64,000 nucleotides of DNA from Symbiodinium natans (Eukaryota > Sar > Dinophyceae > Suessiales > Symbiodiniaceae), in contig CAJNDS010002097.1 of the NCBI GenBank assembly GCA_905221605.1, positions 254,001 to 318,000 on the forward strand, in the 5' to 3' direction. The position numbers were made by a program, and so were the translations under genes. The notes beneath the pieces are model-generated. The model saw only the letters and a program-made list of their open reading frames with translations. It made no database searches and was not told the DNA's origin. Below, piece by piece: positions 19,311 through 30,735 of this stretch (position 1 is its first letter; each line of letters opens with the position of its first letter).

Positions 19311-19432
19311 TTCAGGGCTCAGGGTTTATAGGGTTTGGGGTTTGGGGACTAGGGCTTATTGCTTAGGGCTTGGGGTTTAGGGTTTAGGGTTTAGGGTTCA
19401 GGGTTTAGGGTTTAGGGTTTAGGGTTTAGGGA
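19306..19432 (+). repeat. TTTAGGG array, mixed variants
   Basis: Starts with TTCAGGG/TTTGGGG forms, ends with about seven perfect units. Confidence 0.8.
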
Positions 19433-19846
19433 GTCTCGGATGTTCCGCATTCGAGTGGCAAATCCGGGAGGCATAGTCTGCGGCCTGCTTGCAGAGGGCC
19501 ACCGCGTCGCACTTGGGGTCGATGATCCCAGTCTTCCGCTCCAGGCCACCTTCATGCGTTTAGGGTTTAGGGTTTAGGGTTTAGGGTTTCGCCCTAGAAA
19601 CCCTATAAACCCCTTTAACGTATGCCCAAAACCCTAAGCCCTAATCCCTAACCCTAAAGCCTGAACCCTAAACTTAAGGGGTTAGTGTTTAGGGCGTCGC
19701 ATAACCCAAATCCTAAACCCCAACGGGGCAGGGGGGGGGGGTTGTGTTCATTGTTCATGCGCTGTGGGGCTGTCTTCCCAAGGAGCCACTACTTCTAAGC
19801 GAAACTTTATGCGAGGTTTAGGGTTTAGGGTTTAGGGTTTAGGGTC

Positions 19847-19880
19847 ACTTGTCTAAATTCTGGTCCCTTTTGGGGTTACT
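19847..19880 (+). mobile_element. Fragment of a family I-like element
   Basis: CTTGTCTAAATTCTGGTCCC then TTTTGGGG, left arm only, wedged between a telomeric array and a family C copy. Confidence 0.35.
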
Positions 19881-19883
19881 GTC

Positions 19884-19957
19884 TTGGAAGCCCAGTAACC
19901 GTATTCTAAACAAGGGCACCCTTCTGTGGGTTGGTTACTTTGTAAGGGAACAGGTAA
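19884..19957 (+). mobile_element. Family C element copy 2, truncated at the right
   Basis: TTGGAAGCCCAGTAACCGTA and GGTTGGTTACTTTGTAAGGG are present; the ACCACTGGGCTACCAAG end is missing. Confidence 0.5.
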
Positions 19958-20546
19958 TAAGCTTTGACGATGTTACTTTTTTCATGGGGAAGCCTATGCC
20001 TTGAACCTTAAACTAGCACTAATCCCAGCACCCTTGGCTCTTCCAAGAATAACCTACAATCTTCTCAGAACAGGAAAACATGCTTGCACGATATTACTTG
20101 TTCATGCGTAAACCTCGACCTTAAAGCCCAAACTAGCCCTAAACCCAGTGGTTTTTGAGGGAATGAAGGTAAACTTTTGGGAACCCCGAAGCCTAAGTCG
20201 GCCCGTCTGGCCTCTAGGTGGAGCCTCCTGGGGATACTTACAGGCTCAGGCTCATTCTCACAAGTTCAGGGTTCAGGGTTCAGGGTTCAGGGTTTAGGGT
20301 TTAGGGTTTAGGGTTTTCGGGCTCGAGTTCAAGGTTTGGGCACAATGACCGGGCAAAGCAGTGGGACAGGATGCCGAGTTAACCCTTGATACAGAAAACG
20401 AAAAGCTGAGAGGTTGGGGCGGGGGTTAGGGTTTAGGGTTTAGGGTTTGCCCTAAACAAAACCCTACACCAAACCCTACACCCTAGGGTTTGGGGCCTAG
20501 AGCTCTGGGCCGTGGGGTTCTGGCTTTTGGGCTTTTAGGCCATTGG

Positions 20547-20641
20547 CTTAGTTGTCCAGTAACCTGACGGAAGTAAAGCTTAACCTTTGTTGGGATTAGG
20601 ATACCCCAAAAAGGGAAAAAGGTTACCTACTCTACTACTAA
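20547..20641 (+). mobile_element. Family D element copy 3
   Basis: GGCTTAGTTGTCCAGTAACC at the left, GGTTACCTACTCTACTACTA at the right. Confidence 0.6.
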
Positions 20642-20850
20642 GATTCTCAACCAAACACGTAATTCAAAATCCTCAACCCCAACCCCAAAACTCCAAAACC
20701 CCCAAACCCACAAGGGGCTTGTGGGGTTTCGGGCTTTCGCTCCCCAGACAGGCCTGCATCCTTGGGGGCGCACGCATAGTACCTCAACGAGGCTTGGGGC
20801 CTTTAGGGTTTAGGGTTTGGGGTTTGGGGCTAGAATACCCTGCACCTTAA

Positions 20851-20941
20851 AATGTTCCCCCTTATACTAACAGCTCCTTAGTTGGGTTCATGATCAGGGG
20901 TACTCTAATCCCTACTAAGGACTGTCAGTAGAAGGGGCAAA
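20851..20941 (+). mobile_element. Family A element copy 1
   Basis: AATGTTCCCCCTTATACTAA at the left faces GACTGTCAGTAGAAGGGGC at the right; the outermost TTGGG bases have decayed. Confidence 0.55.
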
Positions 20942-22686
20942 AACCCAACCTACACCATAAACCCTGAACCCCAAACCCCCATTTTGGGTTTAGGCTCCTA
21001 GGGGTTTAGGGTTTCATTGGAGTCCACAGCTTATAAGGGTTTATTTGGGATCGGGCGCTTGGATGGCTTAACTGCCACCTAGGCGCTGGTCCAGCAGCAT
21101 GTTGCTGCCAATGCGCGAAAGCAGAAAGCCGTCCAGCCAGTTGTCCAGGAACTCATCCGAGTAGATTCCCTCGGACCGCCTCCTGAGCACTCGCGAGGAA
21201 ACCCTAAACCCTAGACCCAAAACCCGAAATGGCGTGGATTTTCTAGGGTTCCAGGTGGGCTATGCTCTGGTAAGTTTGGGAGCAACCTCAACCGCAAAAT
21301 CCTCACTACTACAGAAGCCCTAGACTCAAAAACCCTTAACCCTGCACCCGACATCGTATGTCACGTCCTGGCTGATTGGCCAGTACTCACCAACCGGCTA
21401 GGCACTCTAGGCGCTGACGCATGCAACGCTCAAACTCCAAGACACACCCGTAATCGAAGGGCGCAGACCCCTAAAACCCTGAAGAGACCCAAGAGCAAGC
21501 TAGGTATGAAAAGGGCGCCCTTTATTGCTCTAAAGGGCCTGATAAGGGAACCCTAACCCTAAAAAGGAAATTAGGGTTGTATAGTGTTTAGGGCTTAGCC
21601 CGGTTTAGGGTGCCCTCCGAACCCAAAACCCAAAACCCAAATCCCTAAACCCTAGACCCTAAACCCGCCCCAATCTCGGCCAAAAGGCTGCAACCGGTGG
21701 ATGCCTTGAGGCGCAGGAGTTGTTGCTTTTGGGAATTCAAGGCTTTTGAAATCCCATGCGGCTTGGGATTCAGGGCTAGGGTTCAGGGTTTCGGGTTTAG
21801 GGTTCAGGGTTTAGGGTTTAAGGCTCAAGCCCAAAGAGCCCATCAACCTTGCATGGACCCCAGTTTAGGGTTTAGGGTTTAGGGTTTAGAGTTTAGGGTT
21901 TAGGGTTCAGGGTTTAGGGTTTAGGGTTCACCCACAAACCCCGCAAAAGCCTGAACACTAAATTCTCAACCCTAAGCCCTAAACACTCAATTCTCAACCC
22001 TCTGCCCTCAACGCTTAAAGTCCAAGCCCTCAACCCGAAACCCCAAAACCCACAAGACAAAGGCATGGGGTGCACGGCGACTGCACTGTGTCCAGGCTTC
22101 CCGGCCGGAGGCAACCAGCCCAACCTCGGAGATTGCTGCGGATATGTGTAGGTTCTCTGTGTGTTTTGGGCTTCAAGCCTAAACCCTAAGGCCCTAAACG
22201 CTGTAGAGTGTAGGGTTTAGGGTTTAGGGCTTCGGGTCCACCCTAAACCCTAAGCCCCTAAACTCTGTAGGGTAGAGGGTTTAGGGCTTAGGGCTTCGGG
22301 TTCCTCAGCCGATCTGGAGTCGTTGCAGCAGCTCAGCATTTGTTGGAAGGTTTAGGGTGTCGGGAGTGCAAGCAGTACTCTGGCGGGGTTTCGGGCCTAG
22401 GGTTTAGGGTTTGGGGCCCCTAAACTCTAAACCCTAAACCCTAAACCGAGGGTGCTTAGTAATGCTAGTTGCCCAGGGGCAACCAGCGGTCACCCATATA
22501 CTTCCAGGGACCTTCTATGGTCTGTTTTCTTAATGATCCCTAAACCCTAAACCCCAAACCCTCAACTCTAAACGATCGTCCCCTTATCAGGCGCCCTAAA
22601 TTCTGAAATAATTAATAGGGGCCGCCTTAGAATAGCAACCCCCAAAAAGGGACCCGAATTGAAAGAATCCCCCATATGAAGGTGGC
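20942..22686. other. Spacer with scattered arrays, no gene supported
   Basis: Short TTTAGGG clusters near 21855-21930, 22203-22230 and 22395-22410 and CCCTAAA clusters near 21640 and 22425. Other sequence is unique. Confidence 0.45.
21485..21575 (+). mobile_element. Family B element, right end lost
   Basis: AGACCCAAGAGCAAGCTAGG and AAAGGGCGCCCTTTATTG match the left half; the right end runs into AGGGTT repeats. Confidence 0.45.
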
Positions 22687-22833
22687 ACCCTAAACCCTAA
22701 CCCTAAACCCCAAACCCTGGCACCATAGTTTGGTCCGCGCATGGCCCTTAGAACCCTCTGAACACAAAGATTCCTGAACATGATGTTCTTAAACGGTTTA
22801 GGGTTTAGGGTTTAGGGTTTAGGGTTTAGGGTT
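22687..22833. other. Telomere-flanked core module 6
   Basis: CCCTAAA array bordered on both sides by GGCACC (22684-22689 and about 22718-22723), core about 78 bp, TTTAGGG units 22797-22833. Confidence 0.65.
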
Positions 22834-23108
22834 CCTGGTTTCGGGTTTAGGGAACCCAATAAGGGAAATATAAACTATCCCCAGACCCTACCTAGACATT
22901 TGGGTCCCTGGAAGGTCTAGGGTGATTCTTATTTAGGGCTCAGGGTTTAGGGTTTAGGGTTTAGGGTTAGGGTAAACTCTCCTGGTCCGGCTCTGGCATC
23001 TCTGGCGGGAGAAGGGGAGGCAGGGGCGGACGGGGGGCCTTTAGCCTGTCAACCCGGAATTCTCGACTTTGAATGGGGAACTTCGAAAAGCCCTGGGGCT
23101 TGGGGTTC

Positions 23109-23222
23109 TTGGTAGCCCAGTAAGCATATTCTAATACGGGCACCCTTTTTGGGCTGGTTATTTTGTATATAAGGGAACCCATAACCAAAAAAAAGGGTAA
23201 AGGGTACCACTGGGCTACCAAG
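23109..23222 (+). mobile_element. Family C element copy 3, complete
   Basis: TTGGTAGCCCAGTAAGCATA and ACCACTGGGCTACCAAG form the terminal repeats; inner arms read CGGGCACCCTTTTTGGG and AAGGGTAAAGGGTACC. About 114 bp. Confidence 0.7.
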
Positions 23223-24633
23223 GGTTTAGGGTTTACGGGGGAACCCCGAACCAAACTGAGCCGGGTCTTCTGCGGACCAGGAGCAGTGGTGCTGCCTTCC
23301 TGGCGAACTGCCCGCGTGATTTCCTTGGCTCTCAACCGCTAGTGCATCCGACCCCCACGCCGTTAACCCTCAACTCTACCTGAAAGTTATCAAAAATGAA
23401 CCCCCTGCAACTCCTGAACCCAAAGGGTTCAGGGACCAAACAACCTCTGAACCGCCGGCCAGCAGTGTCCGAAGTAGCAACGTAGCAGCAACCGCAGCAA
23501 ACAAATACTTACTTCTCCAATAACCAGGAGGAAAAAAGGTTACACTTTATTTTCCCTACAAAATAAGGAAACCCAAAAAATTTAGCAACGGAGCAACAAC
23601 AGCAGCAAAAAAATATGATTGCTGGTGCCGCATGCCTTCATTCCCCACGATCTACAGTTGCAGGAACCTGAAGTCCCCCTAAACCCTAAACCCTAAACCC
23701 TAAACCCTAGACCCTAGACCCTAAACCCTAAACCCTAAACCCCACCGCGGTGTGGACTAAATAGGAAAGAGCACCCAAGCACTGGCCAAAGCTGCGGAGG
23801 ATTTTGGGTGATGACGATCAGGGTACAGATTTTGGGGTTGAGGGTTGAGGGTTCAAGAATACGAACTGATAGCATGTTGGGGGGGGTACATCCGCGGTAC
23901 CCTATTTGAGGTCCTAACCTCCAGGCCGGCGTGGTGGTACGATTGTGGGGTTTAGGACAGTCGGGTTGAATTGGAATTCGTGTCTCACGCTCCAGGTATG
24001 TTGTCTTCGGCTAGGGTTTAGGGTTTAGGTTTAGGGCTTAGGGCTTAGGGTTTAGGGTTTAGGGTTTAGGGTTTATAGGGTTTAGGGTTCCACCTACCCC
24101 CTACTGCCACCTAAGTGCAGTCACTTTCTTCAGGCCACCATGCGGGTCCACCAGGCGAAGATCTCGATACCTCGGATTGTACAAACCCTCAACCCTAGCT
24201 CAACGGGCTTCCACAGGGACCTACCCCAAAACCCTAAACCCTCAACCCAAAACCCAAAACCCAAAACCCTAAACCCTGAACCCTACCACCTTGAACTGGA
24301 AACAAGGGTGCCGCCGGGGCGGGGGTCCCAGTAGGGCTTCGCGAATGAGAGCCGAAAGGGGCCAAACCTAAACCCTAAACCCAGCTAGGGTTTGGACCCT
24401 ACACCATAAGCTCTAAAGTTTAGGGTTTAGGGGGTCTAGGGCCTTGTCTGCCGAAGAAGGAAGATCTTTTGATCTCAACACTAAGCCAAACCCTGAAACC
24501 CTACGTACTTAGGGGGTGGCTCTGGGACTTAGCAGGGTGGTAGGGTGTTCGGGACTGTGGCCGGGTGGGACATTTCAGAAAGTTCGTAGCATCCGCTTTG
24601 GTGTGTGTGGGACCTTATTGTAAGGAGTCTTTC
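23223..24633. other. Spacer, no gene supported
   Basis: Unique DNA with a CCCTAAA block at about 23677-23742 and TTTAGGG blocks near 24012-24088. Confidence 0.45.
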
Positions 24634-24747
24634 CCAGACCCAAGAGTCACCTAGGAATAAAAGGGTGCCCTTCTTTGGCTTCAAGGCGCTTAAAGTCGTA
24701 AACCTGAACCCGAAAAAAAGTGGAATAAGGCCTACACTGGGTCCTAG
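24634..24747 (+). mobile_element. Family B element, complete
   Basis: CAGACCCAAGAGTCACCTAG at the left and GGCCTACACTGGGTCCTAG at the right. About 114 bp. Confidence 0.65.
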
Positions 24748-25430
24748 GTTAGGGTTGGGGTGTAGATTTAGGGTTTTATAGGGTTAGGGTTTAGGTTGGG
24801 GTGTAGGTTTACGGTTTACGGTCTAGGGTTTAGGGTTGAGGGTTTGGGGTCTTCGGTGGGGTCCTTGTTTTCCGATTGGGTCGAAGCCCCGGCTTCTGGC
24901 ATTTGGGATCCTGGGGCATGCGGGGAGCAACTGGAACTCGACTTTGGGAGTTGGGGTTTAAGGGTTAGGGGTTAGGGTTTAGTAGGGATTAGGGTTTGGG
25001 TCCAGGGAGTGGGGGCTAAGTTTAGGGATTGGAGTTTGCAAGTCCCAAGTTGAAAGGCTGGCTGAGCAGGCCACTAGGACTTGCAGGATTTTGCACAGAT
25101 CTCTTCACCACATGCAGCCTGTGGGAATCAGCTGTGTCCCTAAACAAACCCCCAACCCCAAACCCCAAATTTTGCGGGCTCACAAACGTCAGGCTTGGAG
25201 TTGTTGAGGTCAGTGCACTGCGCTGCAGACTGGCTTAGGGTGTAGAGTTTAGGGCTTAGGTGTAGGGTTTAGGGTTCAAGGTGCCGCGGTTAGGTTTTCA
25301 GGGTTAAGGGTTAGGGGCCAGGGAGCAGAGCCTAAACTCGAAACACGAAGTCTGCAGCGGGAGCGACCAGCGCGACATCATGGAGTGCAGTTCGCTCATC
25401 TCTGGAATGGACTTCCAACCTGTTCGTTCG

Positions 25431-25617
25431 GGGTTTAGGGTTTAGGGTTTATCGGGTTTAGGGTTTAAGTTTAGGGTTTAGGGTTTAGGGTTTAGGGTTT
25501 AGGGTTTAGGGTTTAGGGTTTAGGGTTTGGGGTTTGGGGTTTGGGGTTTGGGGTTTGGGGTTTGGGGTTTGGGGTTTGGGGTTTGGGGTTTGGGGTTTGG
25601 GGTTTGGGGTTTGGGGC
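25431..25617 (+). repeat. TTTAGGG array passing into TTTGGGG array
   Basis: About twelve TTTAGGG units then about fourteen almost perfect TTTGGGG units. The switch is sharp, so one A-to-G variant was amplified as a block. Confidence 0.9.
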
Positions 25618-26324
25618 TGCAACTCCAATACCCCCTAACGAACCTTCCTCAAGAGATGTCATGGGGATACCCAAGCCCTAAAAAAAAGCCCGAAGCCCGA
25701 AACCCTAAGCCCTAAACCCTAACACCCACTACCATCCCCTGCCTCGGGGCTCATGGCCCTAATCAGGGCTTAGGGTTTAGGGTTCATCTCTCGGGTGCTT
25801 GGGGGTCAGGGTTTAGAAGGGTTTAGGGTCTAGGGTTTAGGATTTAGGGGCTCAACAACATCCGGGGAATCGTCCGAAGCCCAATTCAGATCTCCCAAGT
25901 TACATGAAAACTATTTGGTTGTTGGGTTCACGGTTGGTTACAGCCAAGGGTTCTAAGAGTGGATGCGTTTGGGAAGTGGGGGTCTGTAGTTGGACCCTAA
26001 ACCCTAAAACCCTCAACCCTAAAGAACAAGCGTTGCATTCCTGGCCTGTGAGGCTCTCAATCATGCGAATGCGCACAGCGAAGCGCTTGGGCACGTCAGT
26101 CTGGATAAGTTCGGCCAGACCTGCAGATCAAACCATCGGATGTGGTCCGGCAGGGCACCCGCTATTCCCCAAAACCCCAAAATCCCATCCTAAGTTCTGT
26201 AAATAAGCACTTTGGTCCCTAAATCCCACAGTTGTCGGGGGGGCAGGGTTAGGTTTAGGGTTTCGGTTTTTTAGGGCTTGGAGTAGCTGAGGTCATAAGA
26301 AGGGTAACTGAAGGAGAGAAGGAG

Positions 26325-26342
26325 GGAGCGAGCGAGCGAGCC

Positions 26343-26379
<37 letters not shown>

Positions 26380-26421
26380 GAGAGAGACAGAGAGCGAAAG
26401 AGGGAGAGAGAGAGAGAGAGG
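26325..26421 (+). repeat. GA / GAGC microsatellite
   Basis: GAGC steps turn into GA steps, with interruptions. It lies about 150 bp beyond the 3' end of the ankyrin gene. Confidence 0.85.
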
Positions 26422-26573
26422 GAAACCGATGATAACGTTGTTCGCGGTACTTCTAATTGGCCGTGCATGCAACTACCCGAACGTTCGATTACAGTGGATA
26501 GGAGCCACGGATGTATGACGTTTCGAAAGCAAGCCTCAAGGACATACACACCGTGTCTCGGGCGCCCCAATGT

Positions 26574-27965
26574 TTACGGTCGCTGACAGGCCAGCTTGCC
26601 GGCAGGTTTGCTGGCGGGCTTGCTCGCCAGTTTGACCACTTGTTTGCTTGTGGGCGTGCTGGCAGCAGTATCAGCAGGCTTGCCTGTGAGCTTGCACATA
26701 GGTTTCGCTGCCGGCTTGCTCACAGGCTTAGACGCAAGCTTGGCCGCGGGCTTCTGTTCGGGTGTTGGTTCGAAGCTGCTTCTCCCGCTGCTTGCCGTGG
26801 TCCCGCCCCTCCGAGCGCGCTCATGCGGCTCTGCACCGATAGTAGTGTGCTTCATGCCCCCCTTGACGCTGCTTGGATATCCAGCACGCTGCACTGGCAC
26901 AACACCGGTTTTTGAGGGAGCAGGACAGCCCATCATTCTGCGGTCTGGCACTCGGGCATGCCTCCCAGCTACATGCTCATCAGCAGCAATATCCTGGAGC
27001 ATCTTGACAATCTTGGCATGACGATTCCTAGCTGCCACCTCAACAGGTGTCGTGCCGTCCCTGGAAGCCACACGTCTATCAGCACGAGCCTCCACCAACA
27101 AGCGCGCGATCTTCTCATGGCCATAGAAGCATGCAGTCCAAAGGGGTGTTCTGCTAAGTTTGTCGCGGGCTTGCTTGTCAGCACCTCCTTCCAGCAGCAG
27201 GCACGCGATGTCGACATGGCCCTTCATAGCAGCATCGCCCAGAGGTGACACGCCATCAGTGTCACACGCATTCTTGTCAGCACCGGCTTCTATCAGCAAG
27301 CGCGCAGCATCGACATTGTCGTGGTGCAAGGCGGCCCAGAGGGGAGAGTCGCCATTGTTAGCAGGTGCCTCCGTATCAGCAGCCGCATCCAGAAGCGCTC
27401 GGACGACTTCGGTGTGTCCCTGGAAGGACCCTGCCCAGAGGGGGGTTCGGCCATCGTGGTCACAAGCATCTCTGCTGGCCCCAGCCGCCAGCAGTACGCG
27501 AGCCACGTCAAGAGATCCACACATCGCTGCATGTCGGAGAGGCGTCGCACCATCTCGTTCGTCCCTTGCGTCCGCGCAGGCACGGGCTTCCAGTAAGAGC
27601 CTGAGAACTTCCAGGTGGCCCCTTTCCGCTGCACGGTGCACTGCCGACTTCCTCTTGGCCACATCTGGATTCTGGGGTCGTTGCAACATGTCTTCGACCT
27701 GGCAAGCCAGGCCGTTCGCAGCAGCTTCTAAGAGCAGAACTTCTTCTTCGTCTGTGGCGGAGACAAACGGCAAGAGCACCAGCTGGAGATCCATGGGCGT
27801 GTCCAGCTTCGTGTCGTCACCCAAAGTGGCTTCACCATGCACCAGCCGCTGCCTGAACCGCGGCACCCCACAGAGCGTTTGAAGATGCTCCTTCAAGCCT
27901 CGCACGTCCCACGCTACGGGCACTGCAGCAATCTCGTCTCCTGAAGCTGTCCAGACGTGCAACAT
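26574..27965 (-). CDS. Ankyrin-repeat protein with ubiquitin-like N-terminus (dinoflagellate family)
   Basis: 463 residues from the ATG at 27965; the frame extends to a GTG at 28028, but the conserved start MLHVWTASGDE favours 27965. Residues 1-67 form a ubiquitin-like lead-in (LKEHLQTLCGVPRFRQRL, then MDLQLVLLPF). About 106-327 holds six full ankyrin repeats and a seventh partial one, with clear TPL, GH and LLLEAGAD-type signatures. Residues 330-395 are variable. The tail from about 405 is a run of K-P-A/S motifs (SKPAAKP and the like), basic and probably disordered. Ankyrin repeats mediate protein-protein contacts; the partner is unknown. No introns are needed. This architecture is, from memory, widespread in Symbiodiniaceae. 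It stands alone between telomere-like arrays and is opposite in strand to the genes at 0-7.6 kb. Confidence 0.85.
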   Translation of the reverse strand: MLHVWTASGDEIAAVPVAWDVRGLKEHLQTLCGVPRFRQRLVHGEATLGDDTKLDTPMDLQLVLLPFVSATDEEEVLLLEAAANGLACQVEDMLQRPQNPDVAKRKSAVHRAAERGHLEVLRLLLEARACADARDERDGATPLRHAAMCGSLDVARVLLAAGASRDACDHDGRTPLWAGSFQGHTEVVRALLDAAADTEAPANNGDSPLWAALHHDNVDAARLLIEAGADKNACDTDGVSPLGDAAMKGHVDIACLLLEGGADKQARDKLSRTPLWTACFYGHEKIARLLVEARADRRVASRDGTTPVEVAARNRHAKIVKMLQDIAADEHVAGRHARVPDRRMMGCPAPSKTGVVPVQRAGYPSSVKGGMKHTTIGAEPHERARRGGTTASSGRSSFEPTPEQKPAAKLASKPVSKPAAKPMCKLTGKPADTAASTPTSKQVVKLASKPASKPAGKLACQRP

Positions 27966-28155
27966 GGGGCGGAGCGGATGAAATCTCTGATGAAGCCTTA
28001 AGGTTCGACCTGTTCCTTCGAGCGTCACACCGCAAAGCCCAACGGAGCAACATCAAACGTTTTGGGCTTCCGGACGTCAGAGTAGACATGCTCATGTACG
28101 ATCTTGCCCGTGTCCCTGCACACCGGACGTAACGTCCTAAAGCATGCTTCAAAGT

Positions 28156-28466
28156 CATCCTAAGTCTGCAAACCTAACCCGAAGCAGGCGAACACAAGAC
28201 TCACAAAGACCCACACACGCTGTTTGAATGTACTGGCGGATGAGTCTTCGCAGTCTTGCTGCTACGGCAAAACGCTGAAAATCCCAACAAGTAAGCCCTA
28301 AACCCTCAGTCTGGGCCACAAGGCCACTTTTTTCGGGTTTAGGGTTTTGGGCTTGGGGAATATAGGGTTGTAGGGGTTGGCGTTCGGGATGTACGGTTTT
28401 AGGGCTATGGTTCGGGCTTCAGGTTTTGGAGGTTTGGGGTCTTGTGTTTTTGTTGCATTTTTTCTT

Positions 28467-28476
<10 letters not shown>
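28156..28476. other. Upstream flank of the ankyrin gene
   Basis: Mostly unique DNA without a supported ORF or recognisable promoter motif, followed by loose TTTAGGG units and a T-rich run. Confidence 0.4.

Positions 28477-28519
<43 letters not shown>
28477..28519. repeat. Poly-G tract, 43 bases, preceded by poly-T
   Basis: A T-rich run at 28460-28476 leads into an unbroken run of 43 G. Confidence 0.85.
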
Positions 28520-28520
<1 letters not shown>

Positions 28521-28792
28521 GTTGTAAGCCTGTAAGCGACAACAAATCTAAACTTGAGGGGAGGAAGTCGGCGAAACCTGAACCCCGTACCGCGCTGAAA
28601 CCCTAAACGCCCCCAATTCAACAAACACTAAACCCTAAATCTACAACCTGAACCCGAAAACCTAAACCCTGATCCCTGAAACCTAAACCCTGAACCCTAA
28701 AGCCTAAACCCTGAACACGAAAACCTGAACCCTGAACTCTGAACCCCAAACCCTGAACCCTCAACCCTGTACCCTAACCGCCCTAAACCCTT

Positions 28793-28968
28793 TAAACCCT
28801 AAACCCTAAACCCTAAACCCTAAACCCTGAACAAAACAAAGACAGCGCAGCCCAGGAGCTTTCTGAGGATTTCAGGCTGAGGACTTCCTGCCTGGGTGGG
28901 GGGGGTTTAGGGTTTAGGGTTTAGGGTTTAGGGTTTAGGGTTTAGGGTTTAGGGTTTAGGGTTTAGGG
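28793..28968. other. Telomere-flanked core module 7
   Basis: CCCTAAA units to 28830, core about 75 bp, nine TTTAGGG units 28905-28968. Confidence 0.7.
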
Positions 28969-29903
28969 CACAGCCCTTGCTGTTGCCCTCTAGAGTCTTA
29001 CCAAACATAGCTTGGGGTTTTGAAGGGCACTCAACCCACCCAAGAAACTGAGGAAGGGCGTGTTGGGGCATCCTAAATACTCTCAATGAGATGGTTTTTT
29101 GGGCGGTAGAGTTTAGGGTTGAAGGCTTAGGCGATTTACGTGATCTACGTGGTTGTGTGCTTTTGCCTCTTATCAAGAGTCAATACTAAATGCCAAGCTC
29201 CTCTAAACCTAACATTCCACCCAATAAGGAAGACAGACACGTAGCCCAAGGACATACTAGGCTGCTCCCTACCCAGCACCACAGGGTGTAGGTGTGCGAG
29301 GGTGCTTTGAGGCGTGAAGGTTGGTCATTGGGGATGCAAAAGGATGTAGGGTTTAGGAGAGAGGGGGAGGGTTTAGGGTTCAGAGAACCCTAAACCCTGA
29401 CCAAAATCCACAAACCCTCAACCCTCAACCCTCAACCTTAAAGCCCTAAACCCAACACCCTAAAAGCCCCCTAACCCTTAGAGACCTAAGGCTCGGGGCC
29501 CCCCCCGGGTTTAGGGTTTAGGGTTTATAGGGTTCCCCCCCCCCCCAAAAAAAAAAACTGAAACACTCGCCCCTAAGCCCTTTGGGCTTTGGGGTTTAGG
29601 GTTGAGGGCTCTGTAGATCCTCGGCCCTCTCTACGCGAACGACATCAGCTTTGAGATCATTACATGGCCTGTGAGCCTTGCTGATATTTGGTGTGCCAAC
29701 AAGCTGCCTTGGTAGGAGTCTGCAGCCCGAAGTTGCCGAAGTTTAGGGTTTCAAGGGTTATGAGGCGGTTACGGTTTAGGGTTAGGGCTTACAAGGGTAT
29801 GTCGGGTGTGTGGAAACTCTAAGTGCAACTGTACAAGCGGCTTGTATGCATCATGACTTGCATGCACTACATCTGGCTTGAATTTGAACATACCGCAAAC
29901 AGT
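28969..29903. other. Spacer with a head-to-head telomeric junction
   Basis: No gene supported. At about 29368-29398 TTTAGGG-type units face CCCTAAA units across GTTCAGAGAA. Confidence 0.5.
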
Positions 29904-30081
29904 ACCCTAAACCCTAAACCCTAAACCCTACACCCTAAACCCTACACCCTAAACCCTAAACATCCCAAACCCCTTCACGATCTGACGCCTGAGGGCGCGG
30001 CATGCTAAGAGGGCGGATGGGAACTGTGCTCATGTATCCCACCTTTGCACGGCTTTAGGGTTTAGGGTTTAGGGTTTAGGG
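29904..30081. other. Telomere-flanked core module 8
   Basis: CCCTAAA/CCCTACA units to 29960, core about 93 bp, TTTAGGG units 30054-30081. Confidence 0.7.
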
Positions 30082-30493
30082 CTACACCCTCGTGCCTGTA
30101 ACCTCATAGACCCTCAACGGTGAAGGCGTTCGGGTATGCTTGGTTGGAGGAAGGCTTAGGATTTAGGATTCTTTCTCTGAGGGAGTGCATAGTATAAGCT
30201 CCAAGCCTTGAGCTCTTCCGGCTTGCCGGTGCCCTCACTTGACAGAGCTGTCAGCATCTGCTCTTCTGAGTATCCTCGCTTGTAGGCCTAAGGCTGAGGT
30301 GTTTAGTGGGACTAAACGGAGAGTTCGCAGAGAGTCCAGCACCCCCCTTGCTTTGAGGAATATGGCCACGTTCCTAAAATGAGGTGGCTTGGGCTCTCCG
30401 GAAACCCTAAATGTCGGGGCCGCATTGCAACAGAAAACCCCCTCAAAAAGGGGCCCCGAGTTGAGGGCGCTAAGCCAAACCTTGCCTCCGATC

Positions 30494-30534
30494 CACTTAG
30501 CTACCCAGTAATGGTTTAGGGTTTAGGGTTTAGG
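30494..30534 (+). mobile_element. Family C left-end fragment joined to TTTAGGG
   Basis: TTAGCTACCCAGTAATGG then three TTTAGGG units: the same break point as in the copy at 13470. The rest of the element is absent. Confidence 0.45.
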
Positions 30535-30630
30535 GTATCTAGGCGAAGCATACAGGTGCATCTGTCGAAAGAAAAGGAATCGGGGTGCCACTCGGTGTCC
30601 TAGCCACTCCTTCCCGAAAGGCGCCAGACG

Positions 30631-30735
30631 GGCGCACTTTTTAGAGGAGAATTAGTAGCCTCAGGAGCATGTAGGGACCGGCGAAAGCCACAACACGCTT
30701 CCTTTCGGCACTCTTCGCTAGCCGCGCGGTTTGTA
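30631..30735 (+). repeat. Family M duplicated segment, copy 1
   Basis: GCCTCAGGAGCATGTAGG and GGCGAAAGCCACAACACGC occur here and, in reverse complement, at 33065-33164. The two copies align over about 100 bp. Confidence 0.75.

Noticed and set aside
27293-28158. Overlapping open frames in other frames and on the plus strand of the ankyrin gene
   Set aside because: They are shadows caused by GC-rich codon use; only the frame with ankyrin signatures is supported.
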